Shown one piece after another: positions 1-9,395 of a stretch of 46,215 nucleotides of DNA. Both the position numbers and the translations under genes were made by a program. Every line of letters starts with the position of its first letter. The first letter of the stretch is position 1. A model generated the notes under the pieces. The model made no database searches. It worked only from the letters and a program-made list of their open reading frames with translations, and was not told where the DNA came from. The stretch is taken from contig JAUNNZ010000016.1 in assembly GCA_030537315.1 (NCBI GenBank), positions 1-46,215 on the forward strand, given 5' to 3'. The DNA is from Bacteroidia bacterium. Lineage in GTDB: Bacteria > Bacteroidota > Bacteroidia > Bacteroidales > UBA932.

Positions 1-57
1 ACCACACAGACCGATACCGAATCAATGTTTTCAAATTTTTGTCATATACTTAGTTTT

Positions 58-3000
58 ATGAGAGTAAAGTACATTCTGGCAGCTGTTGTGTCACTCGTCC
101 TTGCCTTTGGGGCGGATGCCGCACAGCCGGGACGCGACAAGGTCTTCCGCCAGGCCCTCAATCTATATCAGAACCAGTTGTACGAAGGTGCGAAGAACCT
201 TCTTGAAACGGTGGAGCCGGATGCCGTGTCCGACGGATACATCGTCCTCTGCGCGCTCAAGATGAGGTCCGACAATTATCCGGAACTCGTTTCCGCCTAC
301 CGGAAGGCGCATCCGTCGTCCGGTCTGACCAACGACATACTTTTCGAGAACGCCAGACTGCTCTTTGACGGGGAGAAATACCTTGAGGCGGCGGCTGAGT
401 TCGAGCAGGTCAACCCTTATGACCTTCTTGACGAAAACCAGTCGGAGTACTGGTTCAAGCGTGGCTTTTCCGAGTACTCCTGCAAGCGCTTCGACGAGGC
501 TGTAAGCGCGTTCGAGCGTCTTGAGAACCGCCCCGTGTGTGACTATACTGCCTGCGCGTACTATCTGCACGGAACGATCCTCTACAACCGCAAGGATTTT
601 GCCGAGGCGGTCAAGCGATTCGAAGTGTCGGTGAATGACAGCCGTTTCCGGGATCTCTCCCGTTTCTATCTTGTCGACTGCCAGTTCAATCTCAAGAATT
701 ACGACTATGCGATAACTGAAGGCGAGGCCTTGTATGAAAATGCCCCCAAGGAGCGCCGCGAGCGGCTGGCCCGCATAATTTCCGGATCCTATCTTGTCCA
801 GGGCGACAGCGGGAAGGCGCGTGAATATTACGAAGGCTCCTCCCATACCGACCTGAACAGGTCGGATATTTTCTATTCCGCCTCCGTCCTCTACGCCGTG
901 GAGGACTACGAAGGTGCAATCGGCCTGTTCAACCAGATGCCTGACAGGACTGACTCCCTGGGTCAGATTGCCAATTACCAGCTTGCGAACTCGTATCTGC
1001 GCACCGACAGCATGAAATCCGCGATGAAGGCATTCAAGGATGCCTCCGAGGCTGATTTTGACGCGAAAATAACAGAGGACGCCCTGTTCAACTATGCCAA
1101 GCTTTCGTATGATCTGAACAAGGATACCGCCGGTTTCTCCGAATATATCCGCAAGTACCCGAACAACAAGGGCGAGATGATATACAGCTATATGGCTCTC
1201 GCAAAGCTGGTTGACCGCGACTATGCCGGCGCCGTCGACGCATATGACAACATAGACGAGCTTGGCCAGGATATGAAGAGCAATTACACGAAGGCCAATT
1301 TCCTGCGTGCGGACCAGCTGATGAAGGCCGGCAAATATGCAGAGGCGCTGCCGTATCTCCGCACCTGCAGCTTCTATCTCGGCAGGAATGACCGTTTCGG
1401 ACAGCTGTCCCGCTACTGTATGGCGGATTCATACTACCGTACTGAAAACTACAAGGAGGCCGCGCGCACTTATCTTGAACTTTATAACGCCGACGCGTTC
1501 TATGACCGCCCGGAGGGCAGGATGCTGCCGTACAATATCGGCTACTCATACCTCAAGCAGGAGAATTACGATTCCGCCGCCAAATGGTTCCAGACATACA
1601 TCGACTCGGGCGACAGCACCTGGGTCACCGACGCGGAATTCCGGCTCGCGACATGTGACCGCAAGAGCCAGGCGGCCAAGGACAGCCTGGCATTTGTCAT
1701 CGACAAGGAATTCATCAGGCTGCCCGTGCCGGATTCTCTCACCAGATTCGACTACAAGTTCGACTATTCGGTTTTCGAATCGCCGTACAAGGGCGCATAC
1801 GAGTTCTCGCCATACTATGTCAAGACCAATCCGTCCAAGTCTTCAGCTGATTTCCGCAAGCTGTACCTTCGCGCCGGTGCGGGATATTCCCTCCACCCTG
1901 AACTGGATCTGTACTGGACGCCTGTCCTGACGGACAAGAGCTCCCTGTCGGTATTCAATTCGGGCCGCGGTTATGCCGGAAAATTCACCCTGGCCTACGG
2001 CGACGACAGGGGAACGGAGTACAGCGGCTATGACCTCTCCGACAGGCTCGGCCTGCAGGCGGACTGGATAAACGAAAATTCTTTCGTGAGACTCAATGCC
2101 GGCTGGGACGGCATATTCACCAGGTCGCCAGAGTACACGTCGGCGTACAATTCCGCTTATCTGGATTTCAACGTCAAGGCGAGGAATGACAATCCATCAT
2201 TCCTGTATTACGACCTGGGTGTCGTTTACCGCTATGCAAAGGACAATTTCGGCGTTGACGGAAGCCTGGGGGAGAATTATGCCGCACTCAGGGGCAGCAT
2301 AGGCCCGGTGCTGCAGAAGAAGTTCCGTTTCCTGATCGATTTCAACGTGGAGTATGACAATATCCGGGATGCCTTCTCGGGACTGGACAATGCCGGATAT
2401 TTCCTTCTGAACGCGACCCCTCACATCCACTTCACCCTCGGCCCCGTTTTCATAGATGCCGGCGCCAGATTCGATTTCGGTCACGGAAAGGGCAACCAGT
2501 TCTCGATGTCACCCGACGTCACCGCCTCGCTCGCGGTGGCCAAGGACGTTTTCAACATCTACGCGGGGTTCGTAGGCGGGCAGAAACTCCATACGTATTC
2601 CGAACTGAAGTTTATGAACCACTACAATTACCGTAACGACTGCTCTCCAGTGATTTCGAAGACCCAGTTCGACGCCTATGCCGGTTTCAAGGGTGAGATC
2701 GGCCAGCACTTCGATTATGACATCAGGGGCGGCTACAAGATCGTGGAGAAGGCTCCGCTTCCGTTCCATACTTTCCTGGAAGGAAATATGACGATGTTCT
2801 ATCTCGGACTGGGCGCGGGGTGGAGGTCGGAGGACCTTCAGATCGACGGGTCCGTGCAATACACGAAGAATACGATAGACGAGAATTCGATGGGTTATCT
2901 CGAACCTGCATTCAAGGGTGACTTGCGCGCCGTGTATAACTGGTACAGGCGTATCTACGCAGGGTTGTGGCTTGACTTCTGCAGCGACAGGAAGAGCTCA

Positions 3001-3183
3001 TGGTCGGCCGACGAATTCATTTCGTGGTATCTGAGCCCCGGCCTGTATGCGGAATACAGGCTCGTCAGCGGAGTCGGTTTCTGGATCCAGGGAGGGAACC
3101 TCCTCGGGCACAGGGTCCAGCGTACTCCGGGTTATGTGGAGAAGGGCCCGTACGTGACCGTTGGAGTTACTTTGAACCTATAG
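58..3183 (+). CDS. TPR-repeat protein with C-terminal outer-membrane beta-barrel
   Basis: The start at 58 is chosen because it opens directly with a signal peptide (MRVKYILAAVVSLVLAFG, cleavage near ADA-AQ); an upstream in-frame ATG at 25 would put extra residues before it. The mature protein is 1041 aa including the signal. Residues about 30-560 are degenerate tetratricopeptide repeats with recurring Y..A...F and L..YE.A motifs. Residues about 610-1041 are rich in alternating hydrophobic/aromatic strands and end in VTVGVTLNL, which looks like the closing strand of an outer-membrane barrel. Inferred role: an outer-membrane protein whose periplasmic TPR part recruits partners. I cannot name the partner. 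It precedes gyrB on the same strand but gyrB has its own promoter. Confidence 0.8.
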   Translation: MRVKYILAAVVSLVLAFGADAAQPGRDKVFRQALNLYQNQLYEGAKNLLETVEPDAVSDGYIVLCALKMRSDNYPELVSAYRKAHPSSGLTNDILFENARLLFDGEKYLEAAAEFEQVNPYDLLDENQSEYWFKRGFSEYSCKRFDEAVSAFERLENRPVCDYTACAYYLHGTILYNRKDFAEAVKRFEVSVNDSRFRDLSRFYLVDCQFNLKNYDYAITEGEALYENAPKERRERLARIISGSYLVQGDSGKAREYYEGSSHTDLNRSDIFYSASVLYAVEDYEGAIGLFNQMPDRTDSLGQIANYQLANSYLRTDSMKSAMKAFKDASEADFDAKITEDALFNYAKLSYDLNKDTAGFSEYIRKYPNNKGEMIYSYMALAKLVDRDYAGAVDAYDNIDELGQDMKSNYTKANFLRADQLMKAGKYAEALPYLRTCSFYLGRNDRFGQLSRYCMADSYYRTENYKEAARTYLELYNADAFYDRPEGRMLPYNIGYSYLKQENYDSAAKWFQTYIDSGDSTWVTDAEFRLATCDRKSQAAKDSLAFVIDKEFIRLPVPDSLTRFDYKFDYSVFESPYKGAYEFSPYYVKTNPSKSSADFRKLYLRAGAGYSLHPELDLYWTPVLTDKSSLSVFNSGRGYAGKFTLAYGDDRGTEYSGYDLSDRLGLQADWINENSFVRLNAGWDGIFTRSPEYTSAYNSAYLDFNVKARNDNPSFLYYDLGVVYRYAKDNFGVDGSLGENYAALRGSIGPVLQKKFRFLIDFNVEYDNIRDAFSGLDNAGYFLLNATPHIHFTLGPVFIDAGARFDFGHGKGNQFSMSPDVTASLAVAKDVFNIYAGFVGGQKLHTYSELKFMNHYNYRNDCSPVISKTQFDAYAGFKGEIGQHFDYDIRGGYKIVEKAPLPFHTFLEGNMTMFYLGLGAGWRSEDLQIDGSVQYTKNTIDENSMGYLEPAFKGDLRAVYNWYRRIYAGLWLDFCSDRKSSWSADEFISWYLSPGLYAEYRLVSGVGFWIQGGNLLGHRVQRTPGYVEKGPYVTVGVTLNL

Positions 3184-3209
3184 TGCATAAATTATTTATA
3201 ATTTATTGC

Positions 3210-3217
3210 TATCTTTG
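3210..3217 (+). promoter_or_regulatory. Promoter -7 element for gyrB
   Basis: TATCTTTG is a perfect match to the Bacteroidota TAnnTTTG -7 consensus, giving a predicted leader of about 35 nt before the gyrB ATG. No clear TTG -33 element lies at the usual 19-21 nt distance; the upstream sequence is plain AT-rich. Confidence 0.6.
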
Positions 3218-3242
3218 TGAGATATTTCAAACCGAAAAATAA

Positions 3243-5270
<2,028 letters not shown>

Positions 5271-5273
5271 GGA

Positions 5274-7307
5274 ATGAAGCAGCTCGACCCTCTTGCAAGA
5301 GTATTCCTGTCGCTTCTTGGAGTGGCGTTCATCCTGACCTTCCTGGTTCGGGACACCGCCCATTTCTCCTACGACTACAAGAAGGGTCAGCCATGGAAAT
5401 ACGACAACCTCTACGCGCAGTTCGATTTCCCTATCATCAAGTCTGACGAACAGCTTCTCTCCGAGAAGGTCAACTTCCAGGAGAAGGTGGTCCCGTACTA
5501 CAAGTTCTCGTCAGACCAGGTGAACAAGGCGCTCCGTCAGGCAGAGCGGCTTGAACTGGGAAGGTACAAGAGCGCGGTCATCTCCGACCTGCGCACCATT
5601 TATGACAAGGGCATAGTCGGTGATGACGGTGTTGGTGAAAACGTTGACGTCATTTACGTCCAGAAGGACAAGCGCGCGGCGAAACGCCCTGCAAGCGATG
5701 TCTACAGGCTGTCTGACGCCCGTACCAAGCTGCTTGACGATATGCGCGCCATTTCCGGTGAAGCCACCGATTCCATTTTCCGGGAACTGGGTGTTTTCGA
5801 CCTGGTCGTACCGAATCTTGTCTTTGACAAGCAGACGACGGATCTCGTGAGTGCGAGGGAAGGCAATGCCGTGTCGCCTACCGCAGGTTTCGTAAGCTCC
5901 GGCGAGCTGATCGTCTCCAACGGGGAAATAGTCACGTCCGAGGTCTTCCAGATGATCGATTCCTACAAGAAGGAATATGAGGCGAGTCTTGGACGTTCAA
6001 GTTCGCGGTTCCTTTTCTGGCTTGGCAACCTGCTGGTGCTCATCGCGATACTTACGGTGTTCTATTTCGTTATCCGGTTCACCAGCCCTGACATCATGTT
6101 CGACAGCAGGTTCTACTACCTGCTGCTGGTGTTTTTCATTTTTGCGGCCACTACGCTCATAGTGGTGCGCTTCAACGAAACCTGCCTGTATCTGGTGCCG
6201 TTTACACTTGCAGCGCTGTTCCTCAACGCTTTCTTCCGTCCGAAGGTCATAATGGCGGTATATATCGTATCCCTGTTGCCGCTGCTTGTCTATGCGCACA
6301 ACGGAATGGTTCCGTTCATGATGTTCCTGACCTCGGGAGTCGTCTCTATCTTCGTGTTCAAGAGATTCCACAAGGGATGGCGCCAGTTCGTGTCCGCAAT
6401 GCTGAACTTTGCGGTGCTGGTGATCGTGTTCTTCGCATTCCGTCTTCTTGATGCTGTTCACGAGGAGCCTTTGAGGGTCGTGATATACCTTTTCCTCTCG
6501 TCGCTTCTCTGCGTCCTCGGATACCCTCTGGTATTCCTCTTCGAGAAGATTTTCAACCTTGTTTCAAGTTCAAGGCTGATAGAACTTTGCGATACTTCAA
6601 ACCCTCTTCTCCGTGAACTCGAGAAGAAGGCTCCGGGAACGTTCCAGCACTCCCTGCAGGTCATGAACCTTGCAGACGCCGCAGCGCGCTCGATCGACGC
6701 CAATGTCAACCTGGTCCGCGCCGCGGCCCTGTATCACGATATAGGCAAGGTGGAGAACCCCCAGTGCTTCGTTGAGAACGAGTCTTTGATCGACAAGCCG
6801 GAGGCGGACAAATATCATGCATCGCTCACGCCTGAACAAAGTGCACAGGATATCATCAAACACGTTTCCGACGGCATCCATCTTGCCAAGGTGAACCAGC
6901 TGCCGGACGTCGTGACCGATTTCATCAGATCCCATCACGGGACTTCCAAGGTAGGTTATTTCTACAATATTTATCTGAACAACGGGGGAGACCCGGCAAA
7001 TGCAGGATGGTTCACCTATGACGGCCGCCGTCCGCGCAGCAAGGAAGAGGTCATACTTATGCTGTGTGACAGCCTTGAGGCTGCATCCCGCACGCTGAAG
7101 GATTATTCGCCCGAGTCAGTTTCGGCCTTCGTGGAGAGGATCATCAAGTCCAAGATGGATGAGGAGCAGTTTGAGGAGTCTGATATCACCATAAGCGAGA
7201 TATCCACTGTCCGTGAGACCCTGAAGAACTATCTGGCGCAGATGCACCACGAAAGAATAGTTTATCCGCAGAGAAACAAAGAGAAACAAATCAAAGCAAA
7301 ACAATAA
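5274..7307 (+). CDS. 7TM receptor with HD phosphohydrolase domain (PgpH/YqfF family)
   Basis: Membrane protein of 677 aa. One N-terminal membrane segment (residues about 9-26) is followed by an extracytoplasmic 7TMR-HDED-type domain (about 30-235), a cluster of membrane helices (about 240-420) and a cytosolic HD domain. The HD signature is YHDIGK at H488/D489, with an upstream metal-site His in FQHS and a downstream RSHHG motif. Members studied in Listeria hydrolyse cyclic di-AMP, so a c-di-AMP phosphodiesterase role is the best inference. It sits 3 nt after gyrB and 5 nt before tig, which looks like one transcription unit. Confidence 0.9.
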   Translation: MKQLDPLARVFLSLLGVAFILTFLVRDTAHFSYDYKKGQPWKYDNLYAQFDFPIIKSDEQLLSEKVNFQEKVVPYYKFSSDQVNKALRQAERLELGRYKSAVISDLRTIYDKGIVGDDGVGENVDVIYVQKDKRAAKRPASDVYRLSDARTKLLDDMRAISGEATDSIFRELGVFDLVVPNLVFDKQTTDLVSAREGNAVSPTAGFVSSGELIVSNGEIVTSEVFQMIDSYKKEYEASLGRSSSRFLFWLGNLLVLIAILTVFYFVIRFTSPDIMFDSRFYYLLLVFFIFAATTLIVVRFNETCLYLVPFTLAALFLNAFFRPKVIMAVYIVSLLPLLVYAHNGMVPFMMFLTSGVVSIFVFKRFHKGWRQFVSAMLNFAVLVIVFFAFRLLDAVHEEPLRVVIYLFLSSLLCVLGYPLVFLFEKIFNLVSSSRLIELCDTSNPLLRELEKKAPGTFQHSLQVMNLADAAARSIDANVNLVRAAALYHDIGKVENPQCFVENESLIDKPEADKYHASLTPEQSAQDIIKHVSDGIHLAKVNQLPDVVTDFIRSHHGTSKVGYFYNIYLNNGGDPANAGWFTYDGRRPRSKEEVILMLCDSLEAASRTLKDYSPESVSAFVERIIKSKMDEEQFEESDITISEISTVRETLKNYLAQMHHERIVYPQRNKEKQIKAKQ

Positions 7308-7312
7308 TTGAT

Positions 7313-8305
7313 ATGAAAGTAACAGAAAAGAAAATCGATGCGCTGAATCGCGAGCTCACTCTCGAGATTGCAGCAGCAGACTATGCAGAGATTGAGAGAA
7401 AGAAGCTCGCAGAACGTCGTCGTACAGCAGATTTCAAGGGATTCCGCAAGGGAATGGTGCCTGCATCAATGATTCAGAGGGTGTTTGGCGAGCAGTGCCT
7501 TGCAGAGGCTGTGAATGAGGTCATCTCAACACAGCTTGAGAAGCATATCACCGACAACAAACTCCATATTCTCGGAGAACCTCTTTCATCAGAGAAACAG
7601 CCTGAGAACGAATGGAAGGACGGTAATGACTTCAAGTTCGTATTCGACATCGCTCTCTCTCCCGAAGTCAAGTTCGAGGTTGAGAAGACCGATGAAATCC
7701 CTTCATATAACGTAACCGTAGCCGCAAAGGACAAGACCACCATGGCCGAGAATCTCAAGAAGTTCTACGAGGAGCGCAAGGAGGAGAAGTCAGCCGAGGA
7801 TATCGAGAAAGAGGCCGCTGAGCGTCTTGCAGACCAGTATAAGAACGAGGCCGAGTGGAGGCTCTCAAAGGACATCCGCGACTATTTCGTCAAGAAGGCG
7901 GACGTCAAGATCCCTGAAGACTTCCTCAAGCGCTGGCTTTTCGTGGCCAACAACGGCAAGGTCACCAAGGAAGACATCGAGAAGGATTTCGCTGGTTTCA
8001 GCGAAGACTTCAAGTGGCAGCTCGTACGCGGCTACCTTATGGAGAAATTCTCCCTCAAGGTTGAGGAGAAGGATCTCCGCGAGGCCGCAGAGGCATTCGT
8101 TTCCTATCAGTACGCAATGTACGGCCTGGCTAACGTGCCTCAGGACCTTGTAAAGGAAGCGGCTGTCAATATGCTTCAGGACCAGAAGCAGGTCGAGAGG
8201 CTTATCGAGCAGGTTGAAGACCAGAAGGTTCTCGCCAAGATCAAGGAGACAGTCACTCTCAAGGCTACCAAGATCACTTCCGCCAAATTCAAGGAACTTA
8301 AATAA
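7313..8305 (+). CDS. tig: Trigger factor lacking the PPIase domain
   Basis: Ribosome-associated chaperone for nascent chains. The N-terminal ribosome-binding domain carries the signature FKGFRKGMVP (residues about 42-51), and the C-terminal helical chaperone domain follows (about 150-330). At 330 aa it is roughly 100-120 residues shorter than the trigger factors I recall from Bacteroides and E. coli. Where the FKBP-like PPIase domain should lie, the sequence passes directly from the N-domain (ending near YNVTV) to a charged helical stretch (KFYEERKEEKSAEDIEKEA). The reading frame is intact, so this is a domain loss, not a frameshift. Fifth in line after gyrB and pgpH with a 5-nt gap. Confidence 0.88.
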   Translation: MKVTEKKIDALNRELTLEIAAADYAEIERKKLAERRRTADFKGFRKGMVPASMIQRVFGEQCLAEAVNEVISTQLEKHITDNKLHILGEPLSSEKQPENEWKDGNDFKFVFDIALSPEVKFEVEKTDEIPSYNVTVAAKDKTTMAENLKKFYEERKEEKSAEDIEKEAAERLADQYKNEAEWRLSKDIRDYFVKKADVKIPEDFLKRWLFVANNGKVTKEDIEKDFAGFSEDFKWQLVRGYLMEKFSLKVEEKDLREAAEAFVSYQYAMYGLANVPQDLVKEAAVNMLQDQKQVERLIEQVEDQKVLAKIKETVTLKATKITSAKFKELK

Positions 8306-8316
8306 GTGGTTTTTCT

Positions 8317-8817
8317 ATGAGCTCTTTCTTCGGGAAACTGTTCGGTGGAAAGAAGGATGTCGCGCCGCAGTCACAGACCAATGTGACTGCAGCGCCGTCA
8401 TTCGAACCGTCTGCCGACCTTAGGAAAGTTGCAAGTCTCAAGGAGGCCGTCGTGCTGTTTGTCGATGACGACCCGGACTTACGCATATACATACGTGAAG
8501 AACTGTCGGAGTATTTCATGACCGTGCTTGTCGCCCGCGACGGCACAGATGCTCTCGACATGCTCAAGGCAAACCCGGCCGTGGATATGATCATCAGTGA
8601 CGTGATGATGCCGGAAATGGACGGCCTGACTTTTTGCAGGACCGTGAAACGCAATCCCGAGACCCACGACATTGCGTTCATACTTCTTACTGCGAGAGCG
8701 GACAAGAAGAGTGAGGCGGCCGGTTACAACGACCGTGCTGACGCCTTTATCTCGAAGCCGTTCGACATTGACGACCTCATAGCGAAAGCCCAGAGTCTGA
8801 TTGTGGCCGCGCGTTAA
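8317..8817 (+). CDS. Stand-alone response-regulator receiver protein
   Basis: 166 aa. An N-terminal tail of about 45 residues (starting MSSFFGKLFGGKK, then low-complexity) precedes a single CheY-like receiver: acidic pair in FVDDDPD, phospho-acceptor Asp in IISDVMMPEMDG, Thr/Ala in LLTARAD and Lys in SKPFD. There is no output domain. The receiver resembles the C-terminal receiver of the hybrid sensor kinase at 24480-27944 (shared DVMMPE.DG, LLTA.AD and ADAFI.KPF motifs), so it probably derives from that hybrid family. It may act as a phosphorelay intermediate or bind a protein partner; the partner is unknown. Lies 11 nt after tig. Confidence 0.85.
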   Translation: MSSFFGKLFGGKKDVAPQSQTNVTAAPSFEPSADLRKVASLKEAVVLFVDDDPDLRIYIREELSEYFMTVLVARDGTDALDMLKANPAVDMIISDVMMPEMDGLTFCRTVKRNPETHDIAFILLTARADKKSEAAGYNDRADAFISKPFDIDDLIAKAQSLIVAAR

Positions 8818-8861
8818 TGATTTTTTAATCAATATTTTTGCATATTTATCCGAATATTCCT

Positions 8862-8892
8862 TTGGATTAATGGATTTATATGCATATATTTG
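8862..8892 (+). promoter_or_regulatory. Promoter of the arginine operon (-33 and -7)
   Basis: TTG at 8862-8864 and TATATTTG at 8885-8892 are separated by 20 nt, matching the Bacteroidota primary sigma-factor architecture (TTG, about 19-21 nt, TAnnTTTG). The predicted transcription start is about 8897-8899, giving a leader of only about 20 nt before argR. This is the only promoter in the window where I could find both elements at proper spacing. Confidence 0.75.
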
Positions 8893-8901
8893 CACTCGTA
8901 A

Positions 8902-8917
8902 TTGAATAATTATTCGA
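8902..8917 (+). promoter_or_regulatory. ArgR operator (ARG box)
   Basis: The core GAATAATTATTC (8904-8915) is a perfect 12-bp palindrome and fits the ARG-box core GAAT-WWWW-ATTC. It covers the predicted transcription start and leader of argR, so ArgR binding should block initiation or escape. A partial second half-box, GAATATTC, lies at 8852-8859 upstream of the -33 element. This supports autoregulated, arginine-responsive control of the whole argR-carB operon. Confidence 0.78.
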
Positions 8918-8918
8918 A

Positions 8919-9395
8919 ATGAGTGCAAGAAACGACAGACTTGAGGCTACGCGCCGGGTTATTGAGGAAAACCAGGTGGGCAATCAGGAAGAGGTCCTCG
9001 ACCTGCTCAAGAACGAGGGGTTCAACGTTACCCAGGCTACATTGTCGCGTGATTTTAAGGAACTTGGCGTTGTCAAGGTCCACGACGCGAGCAACGGCTA
9101 CGTCTACAAACTTACCAATCAGACGCCCAAATTCATAGCCCCGAATGCTTCGCATATCACCAGTGACGGAATAAAAAGCATAGAATTCTCAAATTCGTTT
9201 GCTGTCGTGAAAACCCATCCGGGTTTTGCAAGCGCCGTCGCATATATCATAGACAATAATGTTATCAAGGAGATTGCCGGCACGCTTGCTGGTGATGACA
9301 CCGTCCTTCTCATAGTCCGCGAGGGATATACCCGCCAGCAGGTGCTTGACGCGGTGTCAAAATTCATATCCGGAATACAGACAAAATTAATATAA
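8919..9395 (+). CDS. argR: Arginine repressor
   Basis: 158 aa, the normal length. The N-terminal winged-helix DNA-binding domain contains the ArgR recognition motif (VTQATLSRDFKELGVVKV, residues about 37-54). The C-terminal arginine-binding/hexamerisation domain has the GTLAGDDTVLLI motif near residues 126-137. In other bacteria arginine acts as co-repressor and ArgR hexamers bind paired ARG boxes. A perfect ARG-box core lies immediately upstream, and the stop codon overlaps the next start by one base (TAATG), so the repressor heads the operon it controls. Confidence 0.95.
   Translation: MSARNDRLEATRRVIEENQVGNQEEVLDLLKNEGFNVTQATLSRDFKELGVVKVHDASNGYVYKLTNQTPKFIAPNASHITSDGIKSIEFSNSFAVVKTHPGFASAVAYIIDNNVIKEIAGTLAGDDTVLLIVREGYTRQQVLDAVSKFISGIQTKLI

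Noticed and set aside
8818-8840. Possible terminator after the receiver gene (TGATT-tttt-AATCA then ATATTTTTG).
   Set aside because: Only a 5-bp AT stem; too weak to call, although it may contribute to separation from the arg operon.
8877-8888. Palindrome TATATGCATATA overlapping the arg promoter.
   Set aside because: AT-rich palindromes arise easily around a TATATTTG element and it does not fit the ARG-box core.
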